A DNA stretch of 64,000 nt, taken from Porodaedalea pini (taxonomy: Eukaryota; Basidiomycota; Agaricomycetes; Hymenochaetales; Hymenochaetaceae). The stretch spans positions 434,001 to 498,000 of the forward strand of contig NBAY01000003.1 of assembly GCA_002794775.1 (NCBI GenBank), given 5' to 3'. Positions 22,850 to 34,575 of this stretch are shown piece by piece (position 1 is the first letter of the stretch; each line of letters opens with the position of its first letter). The translations under genes and the position numbers were made by a program. A model generated the notes under the pieces. It saw only the letters and a list, made by a program, of their open reading frames with translations. It did no database searches and had not been told where the DNA came from.

Positions 22850-23263
22850 CGAATATTAATCGAGAGCAGAGAGCGTGGATGTGAATGAGTTATTAGGGTA
22901 CGTGTACATTGGATCTCCGACAGCGACAGAATAAAAAGTAACCCCGAGAGAATCTAGAACTGTTCAAAGGAAAGGAACACATTTGAACGGACGGCAGACA
23001 CGGGCAACCACGGGGAACTCGATAATAGGAGTACAGAGCAGAAGGATGCGACATGTAACAGGGGAAAGGAAGTGGAAGTCGATAGCAGGCACGGAAGGAA
23101 CAGGTATGAATGCAGTTCTGAAAAGCATCCCATTAGTCGTGCCACGCGGCGTACATAATCATATGCGACAGCACGCACGAAGGTATACACGCGTACGTTT
23201 CATGAGAGGTCGTGGGCGGGGGCGGGTAATATGATGACGACGAGCAACTTTCACAGTGCGCCT
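22850..23263. other. Intergenic region
   Basis: This 414-bp stretch has no supported gene. It lies between the Ntaq1 start and the stop of the small proline-rich gene, both on the minus strand. A short minus-strand ORF (22954-23190) could only contribute an alternative Ntaq1 first exon, for which I found no convincing splice pair. Confidence 0.4.
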
Positions 23264-23720
23264 TCATTTCGCCTTCTTCTGCTTTGCGTCATCCCTGCCA
23301 GTGCCCGAAGGCCGTCGTCCCGGGCTGTTCGCGCCCTTCTTCGCGAGCACGTCCTGCAGGTCCGGCGACGCGCGCTCGAGCATGAACGGCTCGAAGACGT
23401 GCGTGCGGGTTGCACCCGGTGACGTGCTCGGCGGCGACGCGCGCTGTGGCTGGGGCGAGTGCATGGGTGTCTGCGCGGTCGGGAGCGACGAGGGTGCGGA
23501 GGGCGCCTGGGCACCGTGACCGTGTGGCTGGTACGTCGGTACCGGACGCGGGTACGGGTTCGGTGCAGGCATCGACGGAGGTGCACGGCTTATGTTGCTA
23601 TAATACCGAGTCAGCTCTCGAGTAAGCCGGAGGCGTGGACTGAGACACATACGTGAACGGGTGCGTCTTGAACGGATCAAACGACGAGGGGAGACCAGGC
23701 TGAGAGAATTGCGACGACAT
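23264..23720 (-). CDS. Small proline-rich conserved-looking protein, unknown function
   Basis: Two exons (23653-23720 and 23264-23597) give 133 residues. The N-terminus MSSQFSQPGLPSSFDPFKT is followed by a disordered Pro/Ser/Ala/Gln region and a short segment that looks conserved, THVFEPFMLERASPDLQDVL. The end is very basic (GRDDAKQKKAK). Codon use is strongly GC-rich in exon 2. No signal peptide or membrane segment is present. I do not recognise the family. Confidence 0.6.
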
Positions 23721-26499
23721 GTCGATGCACTGATGAGACTGTTTTTCGGGAGTAGTTTTGGGAGGGCTGAATGCAAGAGAGGGGGGTGAGGATGAGATCC
23801 GTTGAATAGTACTGGGCTGATTGGAGCATCCTTTTGTATGGTTTCAAAAAGCATACTTTTTCGTGGCCCGGCAAAAAGAATTAATATTCTCGCGAGAAAA
23901 GGCCGGCTCGTGATATTTGATCGGACGCCTGCACGGAACGGAAGCTGTCGTTTATTATTTTTCACATTTCCCGTTCAGGTATCACATTTGTCAGAGTCAT
24001 ATGCATCCTCACTTTCTCTCCTTTCACAACCTCGCAGACGTATTTTACACGCAATGCGCAAGTGCGTATTTCATGTATCAATAGCAAAAAGATCGCCTTT
24101 TCAACAAAAAGAAGAAAGAAAAAATTTCACGTAGTCTAGCAGCCGATCTGCAACAAAAAAATGCCTCGGATCTTGGGAATTCTTTGATCATAATTGAACT
24201 CGTCTACCCTACAGAATTCAGCGCGGCTTCCTGCTCTGACCCTTTTGTCAGCCCTTCACAGCCGCCCCTACGGACACGCAAGCAGTCAGATGTCCTCCGC
24301 GTTCCCTGACCCTGTGAGTGGGGCTGGGGATTAACACGGGGCCAACAAAGTCTATTCAGCTCCTCCGATGAATCGTAGTTTGAGTGTCTCTACGTTCCCT
24401 GGCTCGACCGTCCCCTCGGGTCGCGATGCTAAGCCTGGTATGTAATGCATATCACTGGTCTTGCTTGGGGCCTTGGAAGTCGGAGGTCTTAATGCATGTC
24501 TTAGCTTATGAGACGCACCCATACCAATGAATATCCACTCTTCCATCGCTTTTTGGAGCGGCATGAAGAAGATGAGAAAAGCCAATGCATGTACTCGCCT
24601 TAAAGTTCTATCAGCAGACTGGCTTGATGGCTAGAGACGGCAGGGCAAACGCCATAGAAGGCACTGAGCAAGTCATACGACAAGCCTTGGGTGAATCATC
24701 CGGTGTGAGTCCAAGTGAAAGGAAGGGGCGGAGAAGCTAGCGATGCTTCTGTCGTTCTGAAACATTTACGGGCTAGATGCACAGTCCTGCGCGCAGCAGT
24801 GAAGGGCTCCAAATCAGCAAGCAGCCTCCCCCGAGGATCGTACATAGAGTCAATTGAGTTCGAGTTGACACTAGCAAGCGAATACATTAATGTTGCTCAT
24901 CCAGGCCATCCAGATCCACCACTCGGCTCCAACAAATCTGCGAATACGAGGCAGCTTCTAAGCTGATTTGACGCACATCTGAGCATTCAGTCAGTCCGCG
25001 CAAGCGAGGAGAGCGCAAGTCAAATAATCCTCGATGGCATCACGCAAAGAGAAGTTTAGGGGGTGACTCATGGGGCCCGGCGACCCACCTTCCCCACCTT
25101 CCCCGCCTTCTCCGGCCTTGCATGCACCCAATGCATTCAAACGGATTCAATAACCCCTCACGCGCACCTGCGCACGTCCCGGCCGCCAAATCCGTCGGAC
25201 AATCATGCGTCTCCGTAAATAGCACAGATTCACAGCTTCTGCGGGCTTCAGACTACTTCGTGCCCCTTGCTGCTTCTGTAGCCATCAACCCCGAGACTCT
25301 CGCCTGAGAGCCGTTGCACCGCTCCTGGCCACCGCAGGGAAAGCAATGCGCCTGCTATGATAGGAAAGGAGAAATTTCACCTAGGCAAACCCGAATTTCC
25401 GCCGTACAATATGAAAACCTGGCCCCGGCGCTCTCAGAATTAGCTGAAGAAATGGCGTAATGACCAGTAAAAGTAATCATTTCATGATTTTTTGATAGCA
25501 CATGCAAGATCCGAGTGGGATGGCCAGATAAGAACCGAAGGCAGATACCAGCGAAGGCCATCCAAGCATAGCAAGGAGATAAAATAACTTTAGACAGGCG
25601 AAACAAGGTTTCTTTGGCCAGTTCTTGCCTCGAGGACGACCACGAGTCAGTCACCTGTGCGGATTTACAAGTATAGTCTTGAGAAAATCACACTGATCGA
25701 CGGCTCTAGGCAGGACAGGCAGTGGACCGCGCACATCACATTACCGCTATGACTGAGAGAATTACGTGGCAGCCACCTCAGCTGCACCGAAAAAGAACTA
25801 GACCAAGAGAACATTCGAGTCGCATGATCTGAAGTCAAGTGGCATTATGTAGTCTGTTTCACACCAGGCGTATCAAGGTGGTGAGTAATCCCCAGCGACC
25901 TGTATCAAATAACTAACATCTGATGCTTCGTCCCTCTCGTCTAAGTCATGTGCGTGCTCAAGGAGGTATTTTCAGTTTTGATAACCTGATAAATCAGTGT
26001 GTACAGGAGGTGACCTGAGCGGGAAGGCAACAGAACAGCACTAGAAGCATTAAATCGTATCACGCAGCAGGAATAGAAGCGCACTAACCCAAAGTCATGC
26101 ACTGGCAATTGCAAAATCAAATTGTATTTTACCAAGCCAACCAAAGTGTATGTCTATTAACTTTTAGTTGGTTAAGTTGAGCGACCTGTGGTAACAGTTG
26201 TGTATCACGAATACTCACATGATAACAGATACGGTTCCAAACACCGCCTAAGGTACGGAATAGTTAGTTGCTCAGTAGATTCTTGGGGTCATCCGGTATC
26301 CGCGCCAATGCCACGCAACGAAAAGGCGGGCGATTAGTGGATCCAGGCGAATGAAGTCCGAAGGTATGTATGATTACAAACCAAGAGAGTTTGCCTGCGG
26401 TAGCCGAAGACACTGGAGGCAGCTCCGCATGGTGATGAGGGTGTATGAAATCCAATATCCAAGTCTGGGCATCCACCATGGAAGGTTCGAACGGCCTGA
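23721..26499. other. 2.8-kb region without a supportable gene
   Basis: No chain of exons with recognisable protein features could be built on either strand. Minus-strand ORFs such as 24352-24585 (with a hydrophobic start, FLIFFMPLQ) and 25355-25654 could be exons or remnants, but their flanking splice sites do not join into a longer frame. The base composition is near average and there is no long repeat visible by eye. It may hold a decayed gene, a long non-coding RNA, or the regulatory region of its neighbours. Confidence 0.4.
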
Positions 26500-28426
26500 T
26501 CAGCCACTGCTAGGAGACAAAGGCCTCCAAGGACCCACTACTTCGCCACCGTCGCCCCCTGCCAGAGACACTGTATATCGGGTGTCATCGCCGGCTTCGA
26601 AGGTCGTTTCGCATTGACCATTCTCGAAGCTACCGCCTTGCGTCATGATCTGCTCCGCGAAACTATTCAAGGTCCAGTTGTCGTCATCACCGTCATCCTT
26701 GTACGTGGCCTCGACCCCATCACTTGGCTCATGCTCGTCCAATATGCGACTCAAAGCCTCGATGTTCAGCCGAGAAGCAGAATCATGTTCGTGTTTGCTC
26801 ATCCGCGCATGAATGACGCGTGCTTCCCCAATACCAGCCTCATCATCGTCATTCTTCGCTCGGGCCCAGTCGCAAGTTTGAACGAGAGCTTCTCGTTCTT
26901 CCGCACTACGCAGGAAATTATCGAGTTCACCTTCTACGAAAAGCTCCTCGTCCGTGATATCATCGACGGGTTTCGCCGCAGCAAGAAGCTGCAGACGTGT
27001 CAGAGGTTGCCTGAAGGAAGGCGTATCGGAAGTAAGAATATGCGAAGCCGCCTCTAGTAAGGGTACCAAATCGATACGAGGCTTCTCTGACGAGCCTGCG
27101 TGCAACGGAGAAAGAAGGAAGTGAGACATGTCATCGATATGCCCTGTCTTCTGGCGCTTCCGAGGCCGGAAAGATTTCGCCGGTGGAACTTCGTTTTGCT
27201 GGAGGTCAACTTCACTAACTGAGCTGATCTCGGACGAACTCACAGATTTAACATCGTCGCCGGTTACGCTCAGTGGCTCCAAGGCTTCCAACTTCGTTTT
27301 CCAGAGACTCTCCTGGAAATGGACTGAGTCCTTCAGGAGTCTGGCGATGCCTACTCTCTTCGCGACTTTCGCTGCTGATTTACTGCTCCCTGAAGCCCTG
27401 AAGTCTTCCATCCAAGGAATTTCGGCCGTCCAGCCTTCTACGAGCTCATAGACACTTTTGTAACGCCGCATAACAACTTCCTTACTAACCCCAAATCGCC
27501 TTCCTAGCGCCTTCGCAAGATCCCCACAGTGCGGCAAGGAACTTAAGACCTCGCCTTCTAGCGCAAGCATGTAAATGGCGCATGCAAAGGGCGAAGACGG
27601 CAAGTTGACCGCAATTCCTGCTCTTGAAACTAAATCGGAAAGCGATGCCGCCGTGCGAAGTGCAGAGGGAAGGTGAACACCCTTTAGTGCCCTAATGAGG
27701 TCGCAGGGTAGGTGGGACGGACTTTCGGCCAGCAAGCAGACGAGATCCTTTTGCAAAACAAGAAGATGCCAGCTGGGATCTACAGAGACCAATTTGACCT
27801 CGAGAAGAGACACTATCATCGTGAAGACGCGAGCCAAAGCAACATGGCTTTCATTCGAGAGGTACTGACGTAAGATATAGTTAGTTACTGCTGGATCCGA
27901 AAAAAGACACCCACATACTGCAATGTCCTTGATAGTTTCGCCTTTCTGGTTCTCGCGAAGAGCGATAGCCAGCGAAGCCCCTGCCACAAGACGTGCCTTC
28001 CTCCCATATCGAAAGTGGCCCCGCTCCATAGCCAGCTCGAATAGAAAGAGCGCTCGGCCTGAAAGAGAAGGATGTCCGATCCTACGCGCCAGGGCTGCAG
28101 TGAATTCGCGCATGGCAATCTATCAGGTAGTTTAGGAAATTATTCGCGTGCACGCGAATACCACGCACCTTGTTCCTTTCGGCGGCGGCCTGCGTGCCCT
28201 GACCGGCTAAGTCCCAGCCGTTGGCATTGCGGAAGCTCTTGAGAGTTGCGCGCTGATAAAAAGAGAAAGCGTTGTGCTCTTTGGCGTTGTCCTCGGTTTC
28301 GATGTGAGCGTCAAGGACGACCTGGGACGAATCCTGAAGTGTCCCACAGGCGAGACACACAGCTGACCCAGCGTCGCTATCCCATACGAATTCATCTCCG
28401 CATTCGCCGCACTTGTCGGACCTCAT
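26500..28426 (-). CDS. TFIIB-like (zinc ribbon plus cyclin repeats) factor, Brf-related
   Basis: Two exons, 28169-28426 and 26500-28119, give 625 residues. The N-terminus is a TFIIB-type zinc ribbon, CGECGDEF ... VCLACG, which supports the ATG at 28426 (MRSDKC); the frame stays open to an ATG at 28537. Two helical repeats follow: FTAALARRIGHPSLSGRALFLF with RKARLVAGASLAIALRENQKG, then LRTAASLSDLVSRAGIAVNLP with PFACAIYMLALEGEV, SLPHCGDLAKALGRRFGVSKEVVMRRYKSVYE, as in the cyclin folds of TFIIB/Brf1/Rrn7. The C-terminal half is acidic and includes the basic patch RPRKRQKT. It probably acts in Pol III or Pol I initiation, or is a fungus-specific TFIIB paralogue. Which one cannot be decided from sequence reading alone. 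Confidence 0.72.
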
Positions 28427-28695
28427 GGAGGACGTGGAAGACGACGAGGGAGCCAAATCAAACCTTCTCGTTTCGAAGATATCGGCCGTGGTGAGAGATG
28501 CTGCCCTCGTTGCCTGCCTGCGGACGCGTGTCTTCAAATATGCACGTACTTTGTGAGAATAATTTACTCCATCAGGAACTCATTCAAATTCAATCTCATA
28601 AAGCTCAATGACATCCAATGTGCCCCAATCTGTTGCCTCTTTCTCGTGGGCTGCACCATCTAACTGAGTAACTCTACATCCAGTGCACTTGTAAC
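28427..28695. promoter_or_regulatory. Bidirectional promoter, TFIIB-like factor / trehalose phosphorylase
   Basis: The two divergent start codons are 269 bp apart, so this segment must hold both promoters. No clear TATA box is seen. Confidence 0.45.
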
Positions 28696-31468
28696 ATGCC
28701 TCACAACAAGGCCAGCTTTCAGTCAGTCACGTCCGACTCCTTGCGGCGCAGGCTGTCAAGCGTCTCGTATGGAAAGACGCGACCTGTCGTTGCTGGCTTC
28801 ACGAGCTTGACGGTTAGCATTTAGTTATGTGATACCGACCTCCTGCTTATGTCGGATGGATGCGATATAGCCGATGTGGGCTGGTATTGCTGGCAGTCCT
28901 GCTCCTAATGAAAACGGATTTGAGATCTCAATTTCAATACACGGTCCGCGTTCATTCTTCTGAACGAACTTTCTTTTGGTCATTGAGTGTGTTTCCTCGC
29001 AGACAGCGTCTACAATACCGACTTCGCTTCCACATTGATCCCCTTTTCGTCTGGCATAAGCGCGGACGCGGAGCAGATTGAAGGACATGTTATCGAGGCG
29101 TTGCGGAAATTCTCGACTGAGCACCTTTGCAAGTTCCTCGGTGCAGGTGTTACTCTATCTCTTCTCAAGGAGGTGAGAATTGGCGCGTATTTATCTCATG
29201 GGATGTAGACAACTCAAAAACAATGTACTAATTAGGCGCCCAACTTGTGCACGCGTCTCTGGCTTGAGATGGACATAGTTCCGATTGTACGTGCTCCATC
29301 CATCACATGGGGCCACTGCGTTTGCTGAGTCCTCGGACTGCAGGTCTTCAACATCAAGGCTTACCATACTGAGAGTCTTACGAGGCCGCACATCAAGCAC
29401 CGCATCTCCGCCACGAATAGCATGATCAACTCTCAGCTCCAATCAGGAGCCGAGACTCCGACTATGTTGACTGTTCCGGCCGGTGGTGCCGCAGGTCTGC
29501 AAGCAGGAGTGACGGGCAAGCTTCCAGTTGTGCGCACGCTCGATGAGCAGGCGGACTCGGCTGCGCGCAAGTGCCTTATGTATTACGGACCGAACAACAA
29601 TCCACGTCTGACAATTGGCCCGAGGAACCAAGTCACTGTATGGGCTTCCAAACTGATAGTTGCGATGTAAATGCTAAGAATCTTTTTAGGTGGACGCTGG
29701 CGGAAAGATCCATCTTATAGATGATCTTGAAGAGTATGAAAAGACAGTCGGCAGAGGTACATGGAACGCGGTGAACAAGTTTGCAGATGAGCTGCGTGAA
29801 AAGAAGATCAAGATTGGCTTCTTCTCTTCCACACCTCAAGGAGGTGGAGTCGCACTTGTAAGCCGGGAGGACGTCCTTTGTGACTAAATGCTGATTCGAA
29901 GCTAATAATCTTATAGATGCGGCACGCATTAATTCGCTTCCTCACTCTTCTCGATGTAGATGCGGCTTGGTAAGCCCGTACCACGTCTGTTATAGGGTAA
30001 AGTAATCTAAAAGTGCGGCAGGTATGTCCCAAATCCATCCCCGAGCGTCTTCAGGACGACCAAGAACAACCACAACATCCTCCAAGGTGTCGCTCCTGCT
30101 GATTTGCGCTTGACTCAAGAGGCGAAGGACAGCTTCGACCAATGGATCTACAAGAACGGTATTCGATGGATCTCCGAGGGTGGGCCACTTGCAGAAGGCG
30201 GTGTTGACGTTGCGTTCATAGGTAACATCTCTACGACCTTCTGAGCTCCAATAGTTGATCAGCGGTTGGTGCAGATGACCCTCAGATGCCAGGACTTATT
30301 CCTATGATCAAGAAGAGTAGGCCTGGAATGCCGATTGTCTATCGTTCGCACATCGAAATCCGTAGCGACCTGACGAGCATCAAGGGTTCACCTCAGGAAG
30401 AGGTATGGGAGTACCTCTGGAAGAACATCCAGTTAGCCGATATCTTCATCTCTCACCCGGTGAGCAAGTTCGTGCCGAAAGACGTGCCGATGGAGAAGGT
30501 CGCCCTTCTTGGTGCCGCGACTGACTTGTGCGTGATACTTTTTCTAATTTCATTATGTTTGTTTCTCATGCTTGCTCGTATCAAGCCTCGACGGTCTGAA
30601 CAAGGAGCTTGCTCCGTGGGACTCGCAGTTTTACATGGGCGAATTCCGTAGCTTGTGTGCGAAGGAGAGAATGACCGAACTGAAGTGGCCCGCTCGGGAA
30701 TACGTTATCCAGGTTGCGCGCTTCGACCCGTCTAAAGGCATCCCGAACGTTATCGACTCGTACTACAAATTCCGCCAGCTGCTTGAGGACAAAGTTGATG
30801 CTGATGAAGCCCCGCAATTGCTCATCTGCGGACATGGCGCAGTCGATGACCCTGATGCAAGCATCATCTACGATATGGTGATTCAACAGGTGAACAGCGA
30901 GCCTTACAGCAAGTACGCGAGTGACATCATTGCTATGAGGCTGCCACCAAGCGATCAGCGTAAGTTGGCCTGCTGAGAAAAACGTTGACAGAGACTGATT
31001 TCCTTACTATCTATAGTTCTCAACGCCCTTATGCAGAACTCGAAGATCGCGCTTCAGCTCTCGACTCGCGAGGGCTTTGAGGTTAAGGTGTCTGAGGCAC
31101 TGCATACAGGCAAGCCAGTCGTTGCATCCCGCACCGGGGGTATTCCGCTGCAAATTGAACACGGAAAGTCTGGCTATCTCTGCAAGGCGGGCGACAACGA
31201 CACCGTCGCAAAGTACCTGTTTGACTTATACACCGACAAGAAGCTCTATGCGACGATGAGCGAGTACGCGCGCACGCACGTCTCGGATGAGGTTGGCACG
31301 GTCGGCAACGCGGCCGCCTGGCTGTATCTCGCTGCGGTTCTGACTCGCGGAACGAAGCTGAAGCCGAACGGCGCATGGCTCAACGATCTGCTGCGTGCCG
31401 AAGCGGGTGAACCGTATCAACCCGGCGAGCCGAAGCTTCCGCGTGAAGGTCTCAACGTTCACGCCTAG
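28696..31468 (+). CDS. Trehalose phosphorylase, configuration-retaining (GT4 family)
   Basis: The enzyme catalyses trehalose + phosphate = glucose + alpha-glucose 1-phosphate and controls the main storage disaccharide of mushrooms. About 12 exons join in frame. Landmarks: RRRLSSVSYGKTRPVVAGFTSLT, PMWAGIAGSPAPNENGFEIS, DSVYNTDFASTLIPF, LRKFSTEHLCKFLGAGVTL, APNLCTRLWLEMDIVPI, KIGFFSSTPQGGGVALMRHA, WYVPNPSPSVFRTTKNNHN, GLIPMIKKSRPGMPIVYRSH, REYVIQVARFDPSKGIPNVI and the GT4 E-x7-E motif EGFEVKVSE. Length about 735 residues is normal. No signal peptide: cytosolic. It is transcribed divergently from the TFIIB-like gene. Confidence 0.95.
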
Positions 31469-32022
31469 ACGACATGCCTCGATGGAGAAGTGTAAAGCAT
31501 AATTTTCTGACCCATGGACTCGAAGCTCTGGAACTGCTTGTATACTTGTACTCTGACGACCCCATCTTAACCCTCTTCTGCTAAAGGCCTGTATAACAGT
31601 TTGCGACGATCTTCTTGTAGACGAATACAAGGGAGATAACCTGTGTTGTAGAACGTTGATTCTGTGCTTTTGAATGAAATTGACCGTTTTTTGTTATCCC
31701 CGAGGGAGGATGGTATCAACCAGAACTGTGGCTGAGCGTAGCTCCATGGAACAAGAATCATCTGTTGTGTCTACATTGTCGAACACCAGCGAAATTCATT
31801 GACTCGTACAATGATAAGAGCTCTATGAATGCTGCGTTACCAGGGTTGAGAAAAGACCAAATACAGCAAATATCATTATTTATTTGCCTGAGGGCTGAAA
31901 AATCCCTAGAATAAGCTGCATCACGTAATCAATACGCGAGCAGCGCGTCACGCTCATAAATTGCATGAGACGCGTTTCCGATCCTTTCCACCACTAACCA
32001 CATTCCACATACGATACCTTCG
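31469..32022. other. Intergenic region
   Basis: This 554-bp stretch between two plus-strand genes contains the 3' UTR of trehalose phosphorylase and the promoter of the next gene. I see no coding potential or repeat in it. Confidence 0.5.
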
Positions 32023-32980
32023 ATGGAAATTGATATTCTTTCCCCTCAAATGCGTATGCGCTCCATCTCAAATAAACGGTCACGCTCGCCCGGCTCGCCG
32101 AGTCCGCGGGAGAGGGCGTCGGTGAGCGCGAGACCTCTCCAAGCCGTATGCACGTCGCTGAGAGTCACTGTCAATTTAGAAACGACCTATGGTTATTCCG
32201 CGCGAGTCCATGTCGCAGCTGTTTTGTAATACTGAGGTGCCTCAAGAACTCGAGATAGGAACGCGACGGTTTTTGTATGAAGATGAATGGGTGCACCAGA
32301 CGCGCGGAATGACGATACATAGCCCCGCGCTCGGTAGTGAAGAGCAGACTTCAGGCTCGGGCAACGAGTCACCTACGGATGATGCTCGAGTCGACGTGCA
32401 AATGGTGCGCATGCTACTTCTTCGGACAAAGTTTATATTGACTCATGATGTACTTCAGAGTGGTCCTGAAGAAACTTCTCATCCTGGTTTCACACATCAG
32501 GTTTTTCGTGGAAAAATCCCTACACCTTCTGTTACAACACGACTCCCAGACATAGAGATCTCAAGCATGGCGACCCGGACAACCTCTCAGTCGCAGTCTC
32601 GGTCTCTACAGGCTGCGCCTCCTCCATCACTAGATCTTCCTGCCCCGGACGTGACCTCAAGCTCCGCACATGCCTTCCTAGAGACTCAGCCTCGAAGTGC
32701 ACCACCAAACATTACGTTGCATCCCGCTACACCTTCGACGCCTTCAGAACGGCCCCGTGTCGCATATATACTTACATCTTCCCGTCCATGCACTCCTCCC
32801 GCGTACGGCGAGACACCTTCGTCACCCATGTCGATTGTCGTAGAGAACTACCCATCGTCACCGACGTCACATTGGAGGAATGGCGGGCAGAAGAAGAGGC
32901 CTCTCGTCTCTATGGGTCCGCGTGCTGACTGCGAAAAATGCCGGCTGAGAATTCCGGGACACTGGATGCACTTTGATTAG
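32023..32980 (+). CDS. Protein of unknown function with C-terminal CEKC motif
   Basis: Exon 1 (32023 to about 32119) reads MEIDILSPQMRMRSISNKRS with many Ser-Pro/Arg residues. It splices to a frame giving KRPMVIPRESMSQLFCN, FLYEDEWVHQTRGMTIHSP and a long disordered Ser/Pro/Thr part. A 54-nt segment (32405-32458) starts GTGCGC and ends TTCAG in frame with the exons and is probably an intron; retaining it adds 18 residues without a stop. The end, RADCEKCRLRIPGHWMHFD, looks like a short conserved module, perhaps metal-binding with the two Cys and the His residues. No known family recognised. Confidence 0.65.
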
Positions 32981-33248
32981 ACGTCATTTGATACAAGGAT
33001 CGCTCAACTTGCATCCCTACCTCTTACTCACTGCAACCACTTCTTTCTCGCGTGGTATCAGCAATCCTTATTCACTTCAATGCGTACCTTATGATCATCC
33101 ACAGGCATCACCATGACTTCATTTCTCTGCAGTCCACTCATGTTTCACCTTTCTTCAAAATGTAACTCACATCTCGTGTACTGGATGCTAGATGCAAGTC
33201 CATCCTCTGACAACCCAAATAATTTATAATTTTAAATCTAAGTAAGCG

Positions 33249-33911
33249 CTACTCCAAGTTTTCCTCATCTTCTTCCATTATCATCGCTCGCGCCTTCTTC
33301 TTTGCCTTCTTTCTTCGCCGACGCTCCCTTTCGACCTGCTTTGCGCGCTTCATGTCCTCCTTCGATAGCCCCGGATTTGCCATTTGGTCCAGCTGCCGAA
33401 GCACAGAAAGTTAGAACAGCAGAGAATCGGTATGGAAAATGAGAAAAGATCTCACCCTCTCTATTAGGTTCTTTCTTGCGATCATCCTGTTTGTCTGTAG
33501 AGATCGTGTTTCTTGGCAGGAAACGCGAATACCGGTCGGCTTGTGCAGTAACTGGACGTTATTCGACGTTTTGTTGATAGACTGGCCTCCCGGTCCGCTG
33601 CCTGAATGCATGTGAATCACAAGTATAGTGAGGAATAATGCAAACGGACCTCTCACGAATGACTCTTCGAGATCATTTTCATCCAATTCTGGTTTGACCC
33701 GTCCTTGACTTGCGCGTCTGAGGGCTGAGAAGTTTAGTTTTCTCGGAGGATCTGCCTGTGGATTTGGCAGGTCATCGGTGACCTCGGAGGAATTTTGAGA
33801 AGTGTCTTCATTCGCTTCATGTTCAATTTGGTCCTTCATAGGAAGGCCCGCAGCCTGCTCCACATACTCAAACGATAAAACACTGTATTGGATATCCCGA
33901 GAGTATAACAT
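33249..33911 (-). CDS. Mitochondrial peptide-chain release factor, class I (GGQ), ICT1/Pth4-like
   Basis: The GGQ domain is plain: [55 protein letters not shown], followed by a very basic C-terminal tail ([17 protein letters not shown]), as in ICT1/Pth4-type factors that hydrolyse peptidyl-tRNA on stalled mitochondrial ribosomes. Introns interrupt the gene before GSGPGGQ and after NLIER. The start is uncertain: ATG 33911 needs no extra intron, while ATG 33958 with a 68-nt intron is also in frame. It lies 10 to 57 nt after the stop codon of the Mzm1 gene on the same strand. Confidence 0.85.
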
Positions 33912-33968
33912 TATAAGGAGTGTACGTAGCTGAGTGAAGAGTACAACGCATGGCTCATGGAAGCCCAC

Positions 33969-34575
33969 TCACGCAGACGCCCCGGATTGACAACACGACT
34001 GCATCCCTCCTGAAGTTTGTGGTGGTCGTGGATTCGACTTGATCGACTCATTGGCTCCAAGCTCTGTGTCCTTCGTGAGCCGCAATCCTTCATCTAACTT
34101 CAGTGACTAGCTCGGTACTTCGTAAGAAGACGGACACTTACGCCAGACTCCGCCTTCGTCCTGCACCGTTGAACCCAGCTGTGCTTCAGATAGGGGTGCA
34201 CTGCCAGCCTGATTCACCTTCACGCCTTGGACTATGTTCTTTCTCAAGACGTCTGCGACCTCGCGGCCCAGCTGGATACGTGCGTTGTACGCGGTCGCAT
34301 CGGCCAGCTCGCGGCCCTGCCTGAACTCGTTCCGCACTTTTTCTCGGAACGCTGCAGGTATGAGGGGACACTTCAGCTCTTGAGGATGTGAACCGATTTT
34401 GAATGCACTTGCCATTTAGTACGCGGTCATCCCCTAATAAAAGAGTAATTTCTTTAGTTTCGGGAATACAGACGGCTGAACTCGAAGACTGACCTCGAAA
34501 CGTGTTGGCTGCTGTGCGGAAGAGAAGTCGATATGTCGTACGGGCTGAAGCGCGGAGTTCGGAAGTTACTGACAT
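33969..34575 (-). CDS. MZM1: LYR-motif complex III assembly factor Mzm1 (LYRM7)
   Basis: Mzm1 is a small matrix chaperone that binds the Rieske iron-sulfur protein before its insertion into complex III. Exons (minus): 34494-34575, 34413-34433, 34142-34351, 33969-34087, giving 143 residues. The LYR-type helix reads TYRLLFRTAANTFRGDDRVL, then AFREKVRNEFRQGREL, ADVLRKNIVQGVKV and LTKDTELGANESIK, which is the typical C-terminal motif; it ends with a CC pair. The second exon is 21 nt. Intron 2 (34352-34412) has a GC donor (GCAAGT), forced by the frame. The last intron was chosen because it alone yields the TKDTELG motif. Confidence 0.88.

Noticed and set aside
24352..24585. Minus-strand ORF with a hydrophobic start, possible membrane protein
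   Set aside because: No upstream exon joins it in frame and the family is not recognisable; kept only as part of the gene-poor island.
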